The notes under the pieces: model-generated
Databases searched by the model: none
What the model was told of the DNA's origin: nothing
What the model saw: only the letters and a program-made list of their open reading frames with translations
Translations under genes and position numbers: made by a program
NCBI GenBank assembly: GCA_030144725.1
Contig: JASKMD010000025.1
Span: 7,457,663-7,521,662, forward strand
Length of the DNA: 64,000 nucleotides
Direction of reading: 5' to 3'
Source: Haematococcus lacustris
Lineage: Eukaryota > Chlorophyta > Chlorophyceae > Chlamydomonadales > Haematococcaceae
Part shown: piece after piece, positions 22,969 to 34,664 of the stretch
How positions within the stretch are numbered: the first letter of the stretch is position 1
Layout: each line of letters starts with the position of its first letter

Positions 22969-23536
22969 GCGTTTCGCAGGTCAATGGGCCCAAGGGCCAA
23001 GCCCAGACAGCGATCAACACTTGGCACTTGCCGCGAAGCTGGAGGCTTTTTGGAGTTAGCTGAATTGCCCGATAGTCAAGTGACTGTGCCCAGGCAGGCA
23101 GGGCATTCAAGGTAAATGCTAATGACAGAACCAGGCTTGTAATGTGCTTGCAGCATTGTGATTTGTGATGGCTGCCCTTGCTCTTCTTTTTGCGTGTTGT
23201 GCAGTAGATTAAAAGTACTGCACAACACTGTGGCAGGTACAGGGCCAGGTCGGTAATAGTAGCAAGTACCAGGGTTGTAACTAGGGAACGGTTTCTTAAT
23301 TAAGTTTGTTTAGGCGTACTTCATCTAGTAAGTCGCTAGTTACCGCTTAATATAAAGGGCTTTGCACTCGTTATTGCCGTGATGAATGGCGAAGCAGCCC
23401 CTAGTTGGGAAGCTGACCCCGACTGGGCCAAAAAGAAGAGGCGCCCCTGACGCAGAAGTTTTATCGTTTCAGAGCTGTGCGCAAAGGAACAGCGCTAGGT
23501 TTGGGCTGCTGTGAATGCTTGTAACTTTGCGTTCTT
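22969..23536. other. Intergenic region with a perfect hairpin
   Basis: No gene is resolved. A perfect 11-bp stem with a 9-nt loop (gttgtgcagta / tactgcacaac) occupies 23196-23226. A TATA-like taatataaag at about 23349 precedes a very short open frame at 23383 that encodes WEADPDWAKKKRRP, a nuclear-signal-like basic end; this may be transposon debris. Confidence 0.4.
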
Positions 23537-23539
23537 TCA

Positions 23540-24221
23540 CTTTTGCATTCTTTCATTATTGCATGCAATGAATGAAATTTCAATGCAAGAATGAAAGACC
23601 TGAAACGGGATGAAAACGCGTGGTTGCCGTGAGAGTTCTGCCCTGAAACTTTGCACACAACCCTCTTTGATATCTGCCAACCTAATGCAACAATCAGGAT
23701 ACGGTTTGTTGCACCACATCCACCATATCCCAAGGTCGTCGCCTACACCATCTATGCTTGCCAGGCGAGCTGCCAGATCCTCAGCACTCCTCATCTGGTC
23801 TGGCAGCAGAGCTCCGTGCTTGTCTCGGTAGTTCGGGTCGATGACAGCGGCCAGGCATCATGCAGGATGGTGGCCATAGAGTCTGATCCCACACTCGCCA
23901 TAGATCAAATGCATCTTGGAACGTTGGTGGGCATGACCTGCACACAACATAAGCGTGTGATCCACCCTCACTCCCTAGGAGGGTGAGGGTGAGGGTGAGG
24001 GGAAGGGGGAGGGGGAGGGGGGCCAGCAGCCCAACCGCCATCAGCCCAAGTTGCACATGGGCAAGATTAGCAATATCAGCCTGAAGGGCGTCCACTGGCT
24101 TGGCAACAGGGGCTAGGGTGCCCACAATCCACTCATTCTTCTCCCAGAAGTCGGGGTTCAGCACCAAGGCGATGACGTTGCGTGATCGGACATCATTGCC
24201 TAGTAAGTCAGAGATAGCCAC
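23540..24221 (-). pseudogene. hAT-type transposase fragment, frameshifted
   Basis: Translation on the minus strand gives NVIALVLNPDFWEKNEWIVG and, after a frame change, IDPNYRDKHGALLPDQ followed by MRSAEDLAARLASIDGVGDD. The second part is clearly related to the plus-strand hAT fragment at 59.6 kb (VPNFRDKHDALTTDQ, LRAAEDLAARLASADGRGND). FWExN and DPNYRDK are typical of the catalytic part of DUF659/hAT transposases. No intact frame, terminal repeat or C-terminal dimerisation domain is visible, so this is a dead fragment. Confidence 0.65.
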
Positions 24222-24297
24222 ACTCCTCAGCGCCTACATCGGCAGCAACAACGACAACACAATCTAGCAACAAAAGAGGGTGGTGGTGGGCCTGCCG

Positions 24298-24727
24298 CCG
24301 CCCCGCCCCGCCCCGCCCCGCCCCGCCCCGCCCCGCCCCGCCCCGCCCCGCCCCGCCCCGCCCCGCCCCGCCCCGCCCCGCCCCGCCCCGCCCCGCCCCG
24401 CCCCGCCCCGCCCCGCCCCGCCCCGCCCCGCCCCGCCCCGCCCCGCCCCGCCCCGCCCCGCCCCGCCCCGCCCCGCCCCGCCCCGCCCCGCCCCGCCCCG
24501 CCCCGCCCCGCCCCGCCCCGCCCCGCCCCGCCCCGCCCCGCCCCGCCCCGCCCCGCCCCGCCCCGCCCCGCCCCGCCCCGCCCCGCCCCGCCCCGCCCCG
24601 CCCCGCCCCGCCCCGCCCCGCCCCGCCCCGCCCCGCCCCGCCCCGCCCCGCCCCGCCCCGCCCCGCCCCGCCCCGCCCCGCCCCGCCCCGCCCCGCCCCG
24701 CCCCGCCCCGCCCCGCCCCGCCCCGCC
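24298..24727 (+). repeat. (CCCCG)n pentanucleotide array, about 85 copies
   Basis: About 430 bp of uninterrupted ccccg. It opens both strands into long artefactual frames (PAPPR and GAGRG repeats). It sits between the hAT fragment and the release-factor gene. The G-rich strand has the classic pattern for G-quadruplex formation. The assembled length is probably unreliable. Confidence 0.97.
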
Positions 24728-25139
24728 CTCGAGCTGCTGCCACCAGTGACATAACTTGCCTTGGCACTCTGCCTTGGCAGCCCTCCTGCTTCTGCAACGT
24801 CAGTGGCATCCGGGCACTAGGCGGCCATGGCCGGCCGGCAGTCGGTGCCTGTGTCAGGGATGCGCAAGGTGTGTCAGCGCTAGTTCGAGGTGAAGCTGGT
24901 GGACGTCTTCGGGACCCGCGCTGTCCGTGGCCGGTGTTGAGCGAAGCGGTTGATGTGGTGCCGTCCATACATATCTTCATGGGGTTGATCGGGTAACCAT
25001 TGTGACAACAGTTTGATTGGTGAGCTTGAACGGCAGCTCGCTTACGAGAAAGCATGTAAGGCCATAGCAACAGCATCACAAAGGTGCTCCTCACTGAGGA
25101 CCTCAGACTGATCAATAAGAAAAATGAAAACCATGTGCA

Positions 25140-28100
25140 ATGGGAGCCGCACCTTCTTCACCCGCGGATACAGCCCATTACGCTTTTTCAGCAGTGCGTC
25201 GTGCTATGCTTCTCAATCCCCAAACTGGCGTAGTTAGCCGCAGCTTGCCCTCTGCACCCAACCCCTTCTCACGCTACTCCTCCCGGGAGTGCCCACACGA
25301 CAGACTCCAGGCACACGCGACTTGTCAGTTCACCAGCCGCTGTCCTGTAAACAGAACACCGTCCAGACTCCGTAGGCAACGATGCCAAGCATTGGAGGGT
25401 TACATGGAGGACAAGCTGAAGGCCACAGAGATTACATACAAGGAGTTGCAGCTGCGCATGGCAGACCCAGACGTACGTCCCCTGCCCCTACTCCTAGTCT
25501 GCACAGAAATACAGCTGTGCTGTTGGGTAGCAGCAGGTGGCAGTAGCAACGATGGCAGCAGTAGCTTCCAACTCTAGGCATTCACAGCGCAGGCAGCTAG
25601 AATTTGGTTTATGTGCCCTGTATGCTTGCAGGTGGCTGCTGATGCCTCTGAGTTTCAGAAGGTCGCCAAAGCAGCCTCAGATGTGGAAGACATGGTGTTA
25701 TCCTACAGGTGCGCCAGGCGTATAGCAGTTCAGCCCCACACACCCTGGCTGCACCTGCTGCTCTGGCTGCTATCAGCCGCATGAGGCCCATTGGGTTAGG
25801 GACACTTCTAGGGACTTGCTTGTGAAGGCAGGTGAGGTGGTCACTGTCTGCAGCAGGCTCTTTGACATCCAGGGTACCGGCTGGCTGGCTGGCTGGCTTG
25901 TTGGCTGGCACTCAGCTGTGGGGTGTCTCCCACTGGTTGTGACAGGCGGTACAAGGAGCTGGAGAAGCAGCTGTCAGAAGCCCAAGCTTACCTGAAGGAG
26001 GTTCAAGTGAGTAGCGCATATAGCAGGACAGGCCATGAACCCACTGGCCAGCACCATGCTCAAAGCAGCACAGCCTGATCAGCAGCCCAGGGTCACTACA
26101 GGCAAGCCTGACCTGCACAGCCCAAACTGACCAGCACAGGACAAGCCTGACCCCAGCACCACTCTGACCAGCCCAAACCTGACCAGCACAGCCGAGGAGC
26201 AAGTCTAGGTCCAGCACAGCCCAAGAGCAAGTCTAGGTTCAGCACAGCCTAGCCTCAGTCTAGCACAGCACAGAGTACAGCAGTACAGAGTACACAGAGT
26301 ACAGCACAGCACAGCACAGCACAAAGTAGCCCAGCTCAAGCACTCGTACCACAGCTCAGGACCGCCTAGCGCAGCCCTCCGCCTGCTTGCATGTTTCATT
26401 GCACTGTCCCGCTTCGCTCAGCTGTGTTGACACTCCCTCTCTGCCCACCTTCCGCACTGGCCAGGGCGACCCAGAGATGGCAGAGTTTGCGCGCGAGGAA
26501 ATCGCAGAGCTGACCAGCAGCATGCAAGCCATTGAGGACAGGGTCAAGGTGCTGCTGCTGCCTAAGTGAGCAAGAGCATTAGACACGTGCCTGCCCCAGA
26601 GCCCTCGCGGCTGCGTCAGTGCCACTGCCTTGCGTGCGCTGTCCAGCTGCCTGACAGGGGGTGAGGCAGGCTGCCCTTCTGCTCAGTGGGCATGGGCCTT
26701 TGCATGCTAGCCACTCCCCAGGCCAGTCGTGACGTGCTTACTGGAGCCCTTGGCACATGGCCTTTGATTGACAGCTTCCTGCCAACAGCCCCTGGTGGTC
26801 AGCCTTTGCCTGCTAGTCTTCACTGCTGACCCCACCAGCCCCTGCTGCTGCCACTTTGCCTGCTGCCTCCACATGCCCCTGCAGACCCCACCAGCCCCTG
26901 CTGCTGCTACCTGCCTGGTTGCAGAGACCCCCTGGACGAGCGCAACATCATGCTGGAGATCAGGGCGGGCACTGGCGGAGACGAGGCCTCCATCTGGGCA
27001 GGCGACCTGTTTCGCATGTACACCCGCTATGCCCAGGTGTGACCACATCTGAGTGACGGAGTGACAGAGTTAGTCTATGGCACATTCACTCTATGAGTAT
27101 GAGTATGACTATGTGTTTAAGGTGTATGCCACGTGATGATGATGATGATGAAACTGAAGTGTGACAGGTTGTGGCAAGTGTAACAGTGTGAGGGTGTGAC
27201 AGGAACAGTGTGGGAGGCAGTGGAAAAGAGTCACAGTTGGCATGCAAGGCTGTATGGCGCCAGATGCATACTGAGATAAGCTGAGAGGGGCTTAGGGTCA
27301 CTGTCTTCATCACATAGCATCCACTGGTGAACGACACTATTAATCACAGGCGGCATTGCTGTAGTAGCAATGGCACATGTCTGGCCACTGGCCTGCACTA
27401 AATGGCTGCATTGGACACACCGATGGTTCCAGGCTGTTGGACGCACGCCTAGCATTGAGTGGCCATAGAAACTCCCTACCAGCTTGACCCTGGTGGCCAT
27501 AGCAAGCCTAGTCCTAGGTTTCCTTGATTTCAGGTTGCTAGGTTTTCTAGGTTTCTTCCACCCTAAACCTTTTTACCCACCACACGGCCTGTGCTGCAAA
27601 CAGCTTTCATTGCGTAGCTGGCAGTGGTCCTGGGTGGCAATGACGCCAGAGGCAGTGGTCCTGGTCCTGCTGGTCACCCTGTGCAGCTCCTGCTGCCTGT
27701 GACCGTCGCCTATGGTGGTGGTGATGGTGGCAGCGCTGACCCTATGAGCCCCACAGGTGTCCCTTGTGCAGCTCGCCACGGCCATTTTGCTTGTGCCACT
27801 GCATAGCCCAGCCTCTAGCGTGGTGCTGCAGCGGGGTGTCAGTGACCCGGACGGTGTGCTGTGGTTTGAGCTGTGTGGGGCGAAGGGTCAGGGGTAGGGG
27901 TAGGGGTAAAGGTAGGGGTAGGGGTGGGATAGGAGTATGGTAGGGGTAGGCGAACCCTAACCCCAACCCTGTGTTGTGAGCTGTGTGGTTGCAGAAGGTG
28001 GGGTGGCAGATGAAGCTGTTGAGCTGCACCAGCGCAGAGACAGGCGGCTACAAGGAGGTCATTGCCCAGGTGAGACCCTGGCCAGCTCAACTGATGCCAC

Positions 28101-29740
28101 TCAAAGCTTGAACTTCGACATACTCATGATTGCTGCAGCGCACATGACCATGGACTTGACATTTCAGTGAGTAGTGTGTCATAGCCCACTGAAGAGTTGT
28201 TGTACTGTGTGCTCTCTGTCCACAGGTACTGGGAGACAGTGTGTACAGCAAGCTGAAGTGGGAAGCCGGTGTCCACCGGGTGCAGCGGGTGCCGGCCACG
28301 GAGTCCGCGGGTCGGGTGCACACCTCCACCGCAACGGTGTGCATCATGCCGGAGGTGGACGACGTGGATGTCCAGGTGAGCGCGATTGGCAAGTAGGTAG
28401 GTGGGCTGTCACATCCACGTAGTCCAGAATGCAGCCTGGCTCAAATCATGGCACGTGCAAATCTGTGGTGCGGATAGTTGTGAGCCTGCTGGTAGCATGT
28501 GCTCGGTGACTGACTGCGCAGATCCACCCCAATGATGTGGAAGTCAAGTTTGCACGCGCATCAGGCGCCGGAGGTCAAAATGTCAACAAAGTCGAGACGG
28601 CCGTCGACTTGGTGCACAAGCCTACAGGCATCCGCATCTTCTGTCAAGAGGAGCGAACCCAGGTAATGCAACAAGCCATGAAACAGGCGTGTTGCTGGTG
28701 CGCCACGGAGCTGCGATTGGCGACGAGGGTTGTTTCGGTGGGTGGTTTGCACGCAGTCGTCTAACAAGGAGCGCGCATTCCAAATCCTTCGCGCGCGTTT
28801 GTTCGACTTGGAAGTACAAAAGCAACAAGCTGAAATCTACGCCAAGCGCAAGAACCAGGTGCGCGGGCCCGACCGACAGCTCGATTCTGTTGGGAGCGAC
28901 GGTTGCTGTCGTCCGCATCCAATGCTGATGTCTTCCCACAGACAATTGTGCTCTCTTCATGCATGCAATCCGTGTGCCTTCTTGGGCAGGCATGATGAAT
29001 GGAGCTCAAAGTAGGACTCAGTGCAGTCTAGTCCACATCAGATGGTGCTACTTGGCTCGAGCTTGACAAGAGTCTCATTGCCAAAGTTGTAGCCCTGTTG
29101 TGAGATGCCCCTCCCTGTGCCCATTCTCCTGCGCTCCCAACCACCTTTGCCTGCGCTCACCTTCACCATTTCCCTGCACTCCCAATCACATGTGTGACCG
29201 ATGTATGCCTTGGGATTCAATCCAACCAGCTGCTTGCTCGCCTTCTGGGGCATGCCACCCATCCTTGACTGTTGTCTTCATACAGTGTCAATGTTTACTT
29301 TGCTGCCCTTCCTGCCTGCGTACTGCCTGCCAAGACCACGCATGGGTGTTTGCAACTTGACTACCCTGCTGCCCCTCATGCTTGCTGCCTTGCGCCTGCC
29401 CAGCCCCCATACCCCCTGCTGCCTTGCGCCTACCCTGCTGCCCTTCCTGCCTGCTGCCTTGCGCCTGCCCTGCTGCCCCTCCCCCCTGCTGCCTTGCGCC
29501 TACCCTGCTGCCCCTCCCGCCTGCTGCCTTGCGCCTGCCCTGCTGCCCCTTCCCCTTGCTGCTCACTCAGGTGGGCACTGGGGACCGCAGTGAGAAGATC
29601 AAGACCTACAACTACAAAGACAGCCGCATCAGTGACCACCGCCTGAAGATGAACTTTGACCTCACCCGCTGCTTGGATGGTGCGCCCGCTGCCCTGCCCT
29701 ACCCTCCCGGCCACCCGTCATCACTCGTCCTTCATCGTTC

Positions 29741-29838
<98 letters not shown>

Positions 29839-30282
29839 GTGGGCACGCCATGCACTTGCACCTCTTCAGTGCTGCCTGGCAGACGCCTGTCGACATTGTT
29901 GCAGCGCACGGTTGCAAAGCCGACCATACTGCCATAACGCCACACTACCATGTTCTGTATAGACTGCCATAGCTGCACTGGCACCTAGCCATGGTTGTCA
30001 CACGTAGCTGCTGACATTGCCACTGAGTCCCATGCTGCTGCATGCCATGACCTAGCAAACCATGCCCTGCGTGTGATGTGTGTTTTTGTTGTGAGCTCTG
30101 AGTCTATCAAGTCCAGTCCAGGCAGTTGCTGAGTACTGCTGTGGCCATGTTGGCCCTGACCAGGTGACATCGAGGACTCCATCCTGGCCATGGTGGCGGC
30201 GGACCAGCAAGCTCAGCTGCAGGAACTGGCCGAGGAGCTGGCAGGCAATGCTCCAGTCGCAGTGCCAGCGGGAGCAAGATGA
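25140..30282 (+). CDS. prfA: Organellar peptide chain release factor 1 (PrfA type)
   Basis: Eleven exons (25140-25472, 25632-25708, 25946-26006, 26465-26565, 26925-27036, 27995-28069, 28226-28375, 28522-28662, 28757-28858, 29571-29679, 30164-30282) join in phase throughout and give 459 residues. Residues 1 to about 85 are a basic, Ser/Arg-rich presequence, so the product is organellar; plastid is more likely than mitochondrion but not proven. Segments match bacterial RF1 in order: [32 protein letters not shown], then the codon-recognition PAT tripeptide in [10 protein letters not shown] (about 276-278). The catalytic GGQ is in [10 protein letters not shown] (about 320-322), followed by [23 protein letters not shown], rather than SPF, marks RF1, which reads UAA and UAG. 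GGQ triggers hydrolysis of peptidyl-tRNA on the ribosome. Confidence 0.96.
27880..27970 (+). repeat. G-rich aggggt/ggggta simple repeat in an RF1 intron
   Basis: Imperfect ggggta units, resembling interstitial telomere-like sequence, precede the acceptor of exon 27995. Confidence 0.6.
29742..29838 (+). repeat. (TCA)n microsatellite, about 32 copies
   Basis: A perfect trinucleotide array of 97 bp lies in the last intron of the release-factor gene, 60 bp downstream of the donor at 29680. Confidence 0.97.
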
Positions 30283-30951
30283 GGGTGCAATGGCAGGAGG
30301 CACCATGCTGCGGCAGGAATGATTTAGTGCGAGGTGGACAAGCACGCAGAGACAAGTTGCAACGACCCTGTATGCGCTGACCCTGTATGCGCTGATGCCC
30401 TGCCTCGGCCTGTCATCAAGCTTTCACCCGCTGCGTATGTTTCTTGGGTCATGCGAGACATGAGGGCGAGGACATGGTAGGATGTGGGATTGGCCAAGCC
30501 GTCAACACTCAAGGTCAGGCGTTCCCAACTACCTGAAAACCACCCCCCTGTGATACGAAGCCCGTATCTCCGCAGCCACTCAGTCAAAAATATATGTAAA
30601 CAGTGCTTTGAACAGAGGAGAGTCATATCTACGAAATGGCAGACGCAGCAAAAACTATCTCGCTCTCAGCGGTGCTCAGTGCCTGTCCCAAGATAAGCAT
30701 TTGAATTCATGCGATTTCGCCACATGCGAGGCGCGCCGCACTAGCACGCTTCGCCACGCTGTTGTGAGTGGCACCTGCAACACGCAGCAGCAGTCGGAAC
30801 ATGTTTTGCTTTTGGCATGTGGACGCGACGACGGCAGTCGTGACGACTGGATACCACTATGAGCTTTTGGAGCTGCTGCTGGCGCTAGTGCATTACCGGC
30901 TGCTCTACTACGCTTAAACAAGGTGCTAGGTGCAGTACATGGTGCAGCTGG
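30283..30951. other. Intergenic region between RF1 and a transposase remnant
   Basis: This holds the RF1 3' UTR. A tgtaa motif (the usual chlorophycean polyadenylation signal) occurs at 30595, about 310 bp after the stop, in an AT-rich patch. No gene is seen. Confidence 0.35.
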
Positions 30952-32168
30952 CTAAGGGTCCTGGAGCAGCTCCTGGAGCAGGTCCTGGAGCAGCTGGCTA
31001 AGGGTGACAGCCCATGGTGGAGACCGATCCTTCTGCCCCTCAAGCAGCTGTGACACGGCATCTCTCGCATGCGCCCAGACGCGCAGCATGGACACCGTTG
31101 AGCTGATGTAGCTGGCCCAGCGGGTGTCACACGGCACTTGGGGCTTGGTGCCCCATGCTCCCATGCCGAGCGGCACCCAATACTGGGCCAGCAAGCTGGC
31201 AATGGATTCAATGGCTGGGCGGATGTCACCACCCAATGCAGCTAGCCCAGCCAGCAGGGTGTTGTGTATGCCGTGGCTATAGCAGGGTTGCGCCCGAATG
31301 CAACCAGCCTGCCCCTTGCTCTGCAGGAGCTTGCTCATGCGGGTGACAACACCACCATATTCACCCATGTTCACAGCTGCACTGTCTGCTGTGATGCTGG
31401 TGATGCAGGCAGTGTCGAGGCCGTGGAGGAGCAGCTCCTGCATTATGACCTGGACATGAGCTTCTGCCGTGCCAATAGGCAAGGGGATGATAGCCAAAAC
31501 ATCGGTGACTTGAGTGGTGAGTCGGCCTGCCCCAGCTGCAGCCTCAGCCCCAACCCCAGCTGCTGCCCCAGCTGCTGCCCCAGCTGCTGCCCCAGCTGCT
31601 GCCCCAGCCCCAGCCCTAGCCCCAGCCCCTGCCGCTGCCCCAGCTGCAGCCCCAGCCCCCCCCTTCCCACCCCCTACCACTCCCTTCCACCCCCTTCCAC
31701 TCTCTCCCAGCCCCTTCCCACCCACGCCACCCTTCCCCTTCCCCTTTGCATCTTACCAAGGGTCTTGCGCCGCATGTAGGTGGACACGATGTGGCATTCA
31801 CGCCCAACTGTGGATGTCTTGCCTGGCCGGTGTGGGTTGGGGAGGACGCACTGGAGGGTTAGGGGGGAGGAGGCTGATGGCAGGCTGGGATGAGGGGCTA
31901 CTGGGAGCTGGGCGGGGTAGACGAGGTTGGGAGGTGGTGGGTTAAGGTGTGTTGGTGGTGGCCATGTGGCGGAGTGGTCAGCCAAGCTCAGTCGGCTCCT
32001 CATGCACCTGTAGCCATCAGCATGTGTACCTTGTAAGCGGTCCATCTTGTCACATACAAGCCCAATAATTGAGTTGCATGGTGCCATGGACGCGTTGATG
32101 AGTATGCTACAAAAGATTCGTGTGAGGCCAGGCTGTTGTTCAATGGTTAAAAACATATAGCGGGTCAT
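30952..32168 (-). pseudogene. hAT-like transposase remnant (catalytic core region)
   Basis: The frame 31725-30952 encodes SITADSAAVNMGEYGGVVTR, then CYSHGIHNTLLAGLAALGG and PCDTRWASYISSTVSMLR. This is the order D-x-A-x-N ... C-x-H-x-L/I-N ... TRW seen in the RNase H-like core of hAT and DUF659 transposases. Upstream parts near 32168-31760 give short protein-like pieces (NASMAPCNSIIGLVCDKMDR, GRECHIVSTYMRRKTLG). The stretch at 31540-31690 is an AGPxxGAAAG-type low-complexity insertion. The frame ends in a Leu/Gln-rich repeat rather than a dimerisation domain. I see no terminal repeats, so the element is probably truncated; a domesticated gene is less likely but not excluded. Confidence 0.6.
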
Positions 32169-32538
32169 AGCTGGAGGGGGTGTCTAGTCCCTACTGTGCC
32201 GCCCACCATTACAGCGATACAGCGATGTCGCACACGAATTCGAGTTTCTTCACATCCTCGCCAAGCGGCCTGCACCATCAGGAAGCTCGCGCAGCCATGT
32301 TTGCCGGACTTCAGTGGTGTGCGCCACCGACATGTCGTGCATCGCTAACGGATAGCCAAGGACGTAGCTTACCAGTATAGCTAACCACGGTCTGCGATTG
32401 GGACACATCCGGGGTCACATGTGGCTGCCCGCATCGAATGACTCCGATGGCAATTCCAGTCTTACATTAAACGCGCGTTATCGCATTGCAGCAGACGCAG
32501 CAAACGTTACATCAAATGATGGAGTATATGGGCTGCAG

Positions 32539-32993
32539 TTGCATGAAGATTACCAACCCCATGTTGGGAACGCCTGAGTCAAGGACTGCTTGGCCGCCCT
32601 CAGGGGTTCGGGATTGCATGGGAAGGTGCATACGGATGTAGGGTTGATGGTGTGTTACCTTGTGTTCCTGGATGCTGGGGGTTCCCGCTATGCACCCTGA
32701 TGTGGCCAATGGCGTGGAGAGGGAAGACATCAGGATCTGTCCCATCCCCTGTCGACACCAGTGGCGTGTGCCAGGATAGTGCTCAAGGCTGCAGGGCCAG
32801 GATGATCTGGCCCACGTCGATACCCTTACTTGCATTTCCATTGCAAGTCTCGGGGGGGCTTGTTTTGTCAGTGGTTTGCCTCGTGCTGTAGCCCTTACGC
32901 TGATGTCAACAACATACATCCACCGACTTACACTGCCCAAGTAAGAGGCAAAAGTCAGGATGTCCCAACATGGGGTTGGTAATCTTCATGCAA
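32539..32993. mobile_element. MITE-like element with perfect 31-bp inverted ends
   Basis: The left end (32539-32569, starting ttgcatgaagattaccaacc) is repeated exactly as its reverse complement at 32963-32993. The element is 455 bp long with no convincing coding sequence. Similarity continues a few bases inward with mismatches. I see no clear target-site duplication, so the superfamily is unknown. Confidence 0.7.
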
Positions 32994-34055
32994 GTACTCG
33001 CTACAAAGTGCACCGATTGCGATAGCGTTTGTTGCATTGGCACCTGCGAATTACTCCGCATCTACTGGCAAGCGGCGCGTTAATCCTTGCATCAGAGTCC
33101 ATGCCGGCGCAAGCGAGCGCGGACACACCTCAGCTGCTCACTATCGATTGGTCTAGTGGTGAGTAGAGGCACCAATGAGCGAACTGCGCTTGGCATCGAG
33201 CCGGAAGTACAATCACATTTCAGCCCGCCAGGCTCGCTCCGCGAGCCTCTTAGTGGTGCAGGCGGTGTTGGATGGCCATCGTTGGGCAAGTTACTACTCG
33301 ACATTGTTGCATAAGCGGGAAACGTGCGTCTCTCTCTCAGGAATGGAGACCCCCATCCACAAAATGGCATGTCGTGAGCTGACCATTGTGAGTTTCCAGA
33401 CTTTCGACTAGTAACTCTGTTCGTTACTCAACGTCACAGCTGCTGGAGAAGAAAGCATGGCAATTAGATGATCAGGCCTGCTCCAAATGACATTGGCGTG
33501 ACCCGACTTTGCCTTGCAGGAATGACTAGCCTACTCCGACCGCCCGGACCGTGCCCCCTCGCACCCCCTTGCACGCCCTTGCACCCCCACCCCCTCCCCA
33601 GCCCAGCATAGCCTTCCTACCTCCTCCTACCCCCTCCCAACCCTAGCCCCGCCCTCCCACCCCCCCACCCCACCCCCTCCCAGCCCCCTCACTGCCCTCC
33701 CACCCCTGCTACCCCCTCCCAACCCCGGCCCCGCCCTCCCACCCCCCCCACCACCCCCTCCCAGCCCCCTCACTGCCCTCCCACCCCCGCTACCCCCCTC
33801 CCACCCCCGGCCCCGCCCTCCCACCCCCCTCCCACCCCTCCCTCCCTCCTTCCCTCCCTTCCCATCCCTAGCAACTCCTGCCCACCCCCATGGGGCGCAG
33901 CCTGCGGCGTGCTCAGCTCCAAACCCTTGTAAACTCACCAAGAGCTGGTTATCTGCACAGCCCTAACGGCCTGAAAGCCACAGCAAGGTGCTCGTCATCA
34001 GAGGCAAGGTGCTCGTCATCAGAGTGACAGCTGCTTTACAGCTTCACAGCTTCTC
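32994..34055. other. Intergenic region with a C-rich low-complexity block
   Basis: From about 33545 to 33870 the sequence consists of ccccaccccctccca-like imperfect repeats with a unit of about 65 bp repeated roughly twice. Open frames at 33087-33411 overlap in two registers and neither has a known motif. No gene is called. Confidence 0.4.
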
Positions 34056-34462
34056 GGGCGTAGCAGCACAGCATCGCTCCTCAGCAGCCCAGCAGCACAG
34101 CTCCGCGTTCAGCATTGCAGTTTGGGCGTAGCAGCACAGCATCGCTCTTAGCAGCCCAGCAGCACAGCCTCGCGTTCAGCATCGCAGTTTGGGCGTAGCA
34201 GCACAGCATCGCTCCTCAGCAGCCCAGCAGCACAGCTCCGCGTTCAGCATTGCAGTTTGGGCGTAGCAGCACAGCATCGCTCCTCAGCAGCCCAGCAGCA
34301 CAGCCTCGCGTTCAGCATCGCAGTTTGGGCGTAGCAGCACAGCATCGTTCCTCAGCAGCCCAGCAGCACAGCCTCGCGTTCAGCATCGCAGTTTGGGCGT
34401 AGCAGCACAGCATCGCTCCTCAGCAGCCCAGCAGCACAGCTCCGCGTTCAGCCTAGCACTAC
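34056..34462 (+). repeat. 68-bp tandem repeat, six copies
   Basis: Units start at 34056, 34124, 34191, 34259, 34327 and 34395 (spacing 68, 67, 68, 68, 68). Each begins gggcgtagcagcacagcatc and ends with a cgcgttcagcat block. Two subtypes alternate (agctccgcg and agcctcgcg), which suggests spread by higher-order duplication. A short CAG run follows and the next open frame begins about 200 bp downstream. Confidence 0.95.
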
Positions 34463-34664
34463 AGCAGCAGCAGCAGCAGCAACAGCAGGAGTGGAGCCTC
34501 CATCGTCAAGGAGAAGACCACCAGAAGAAAACCCCGCCTTGTGTGCTGCACTCTGTGCAAGCCGGCACCCTTATATTTCCAGCCCAGCCCCCGGGTCATT
34601 GGGGGAACGCTGAGCTAAGTTATCACCCAGTGTCTTACCCCCTGGCTGGTGCTTTGCTGACGTC

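Noticed and set aside
24264..25115. Open frames of 238 and 283 codons encoding PAPPR and GAGRG repeats
   Set aside because: They come from the CCCCG array. The flanking parts have no recognisable motif and overlap on opposite strands.
29656..29937. Poly-His and poly-Asp frames
   Set aside because: Translations of the TCA microsatellite inside the last intron of the release-factor gene.
31540..31690. A cell-wall protein from the GAAAGAAAG and PAPAPAAAP frames
   Set aside because: It lies inside the hAT-like transposase remnant and is a simple ccccagctg repeat.
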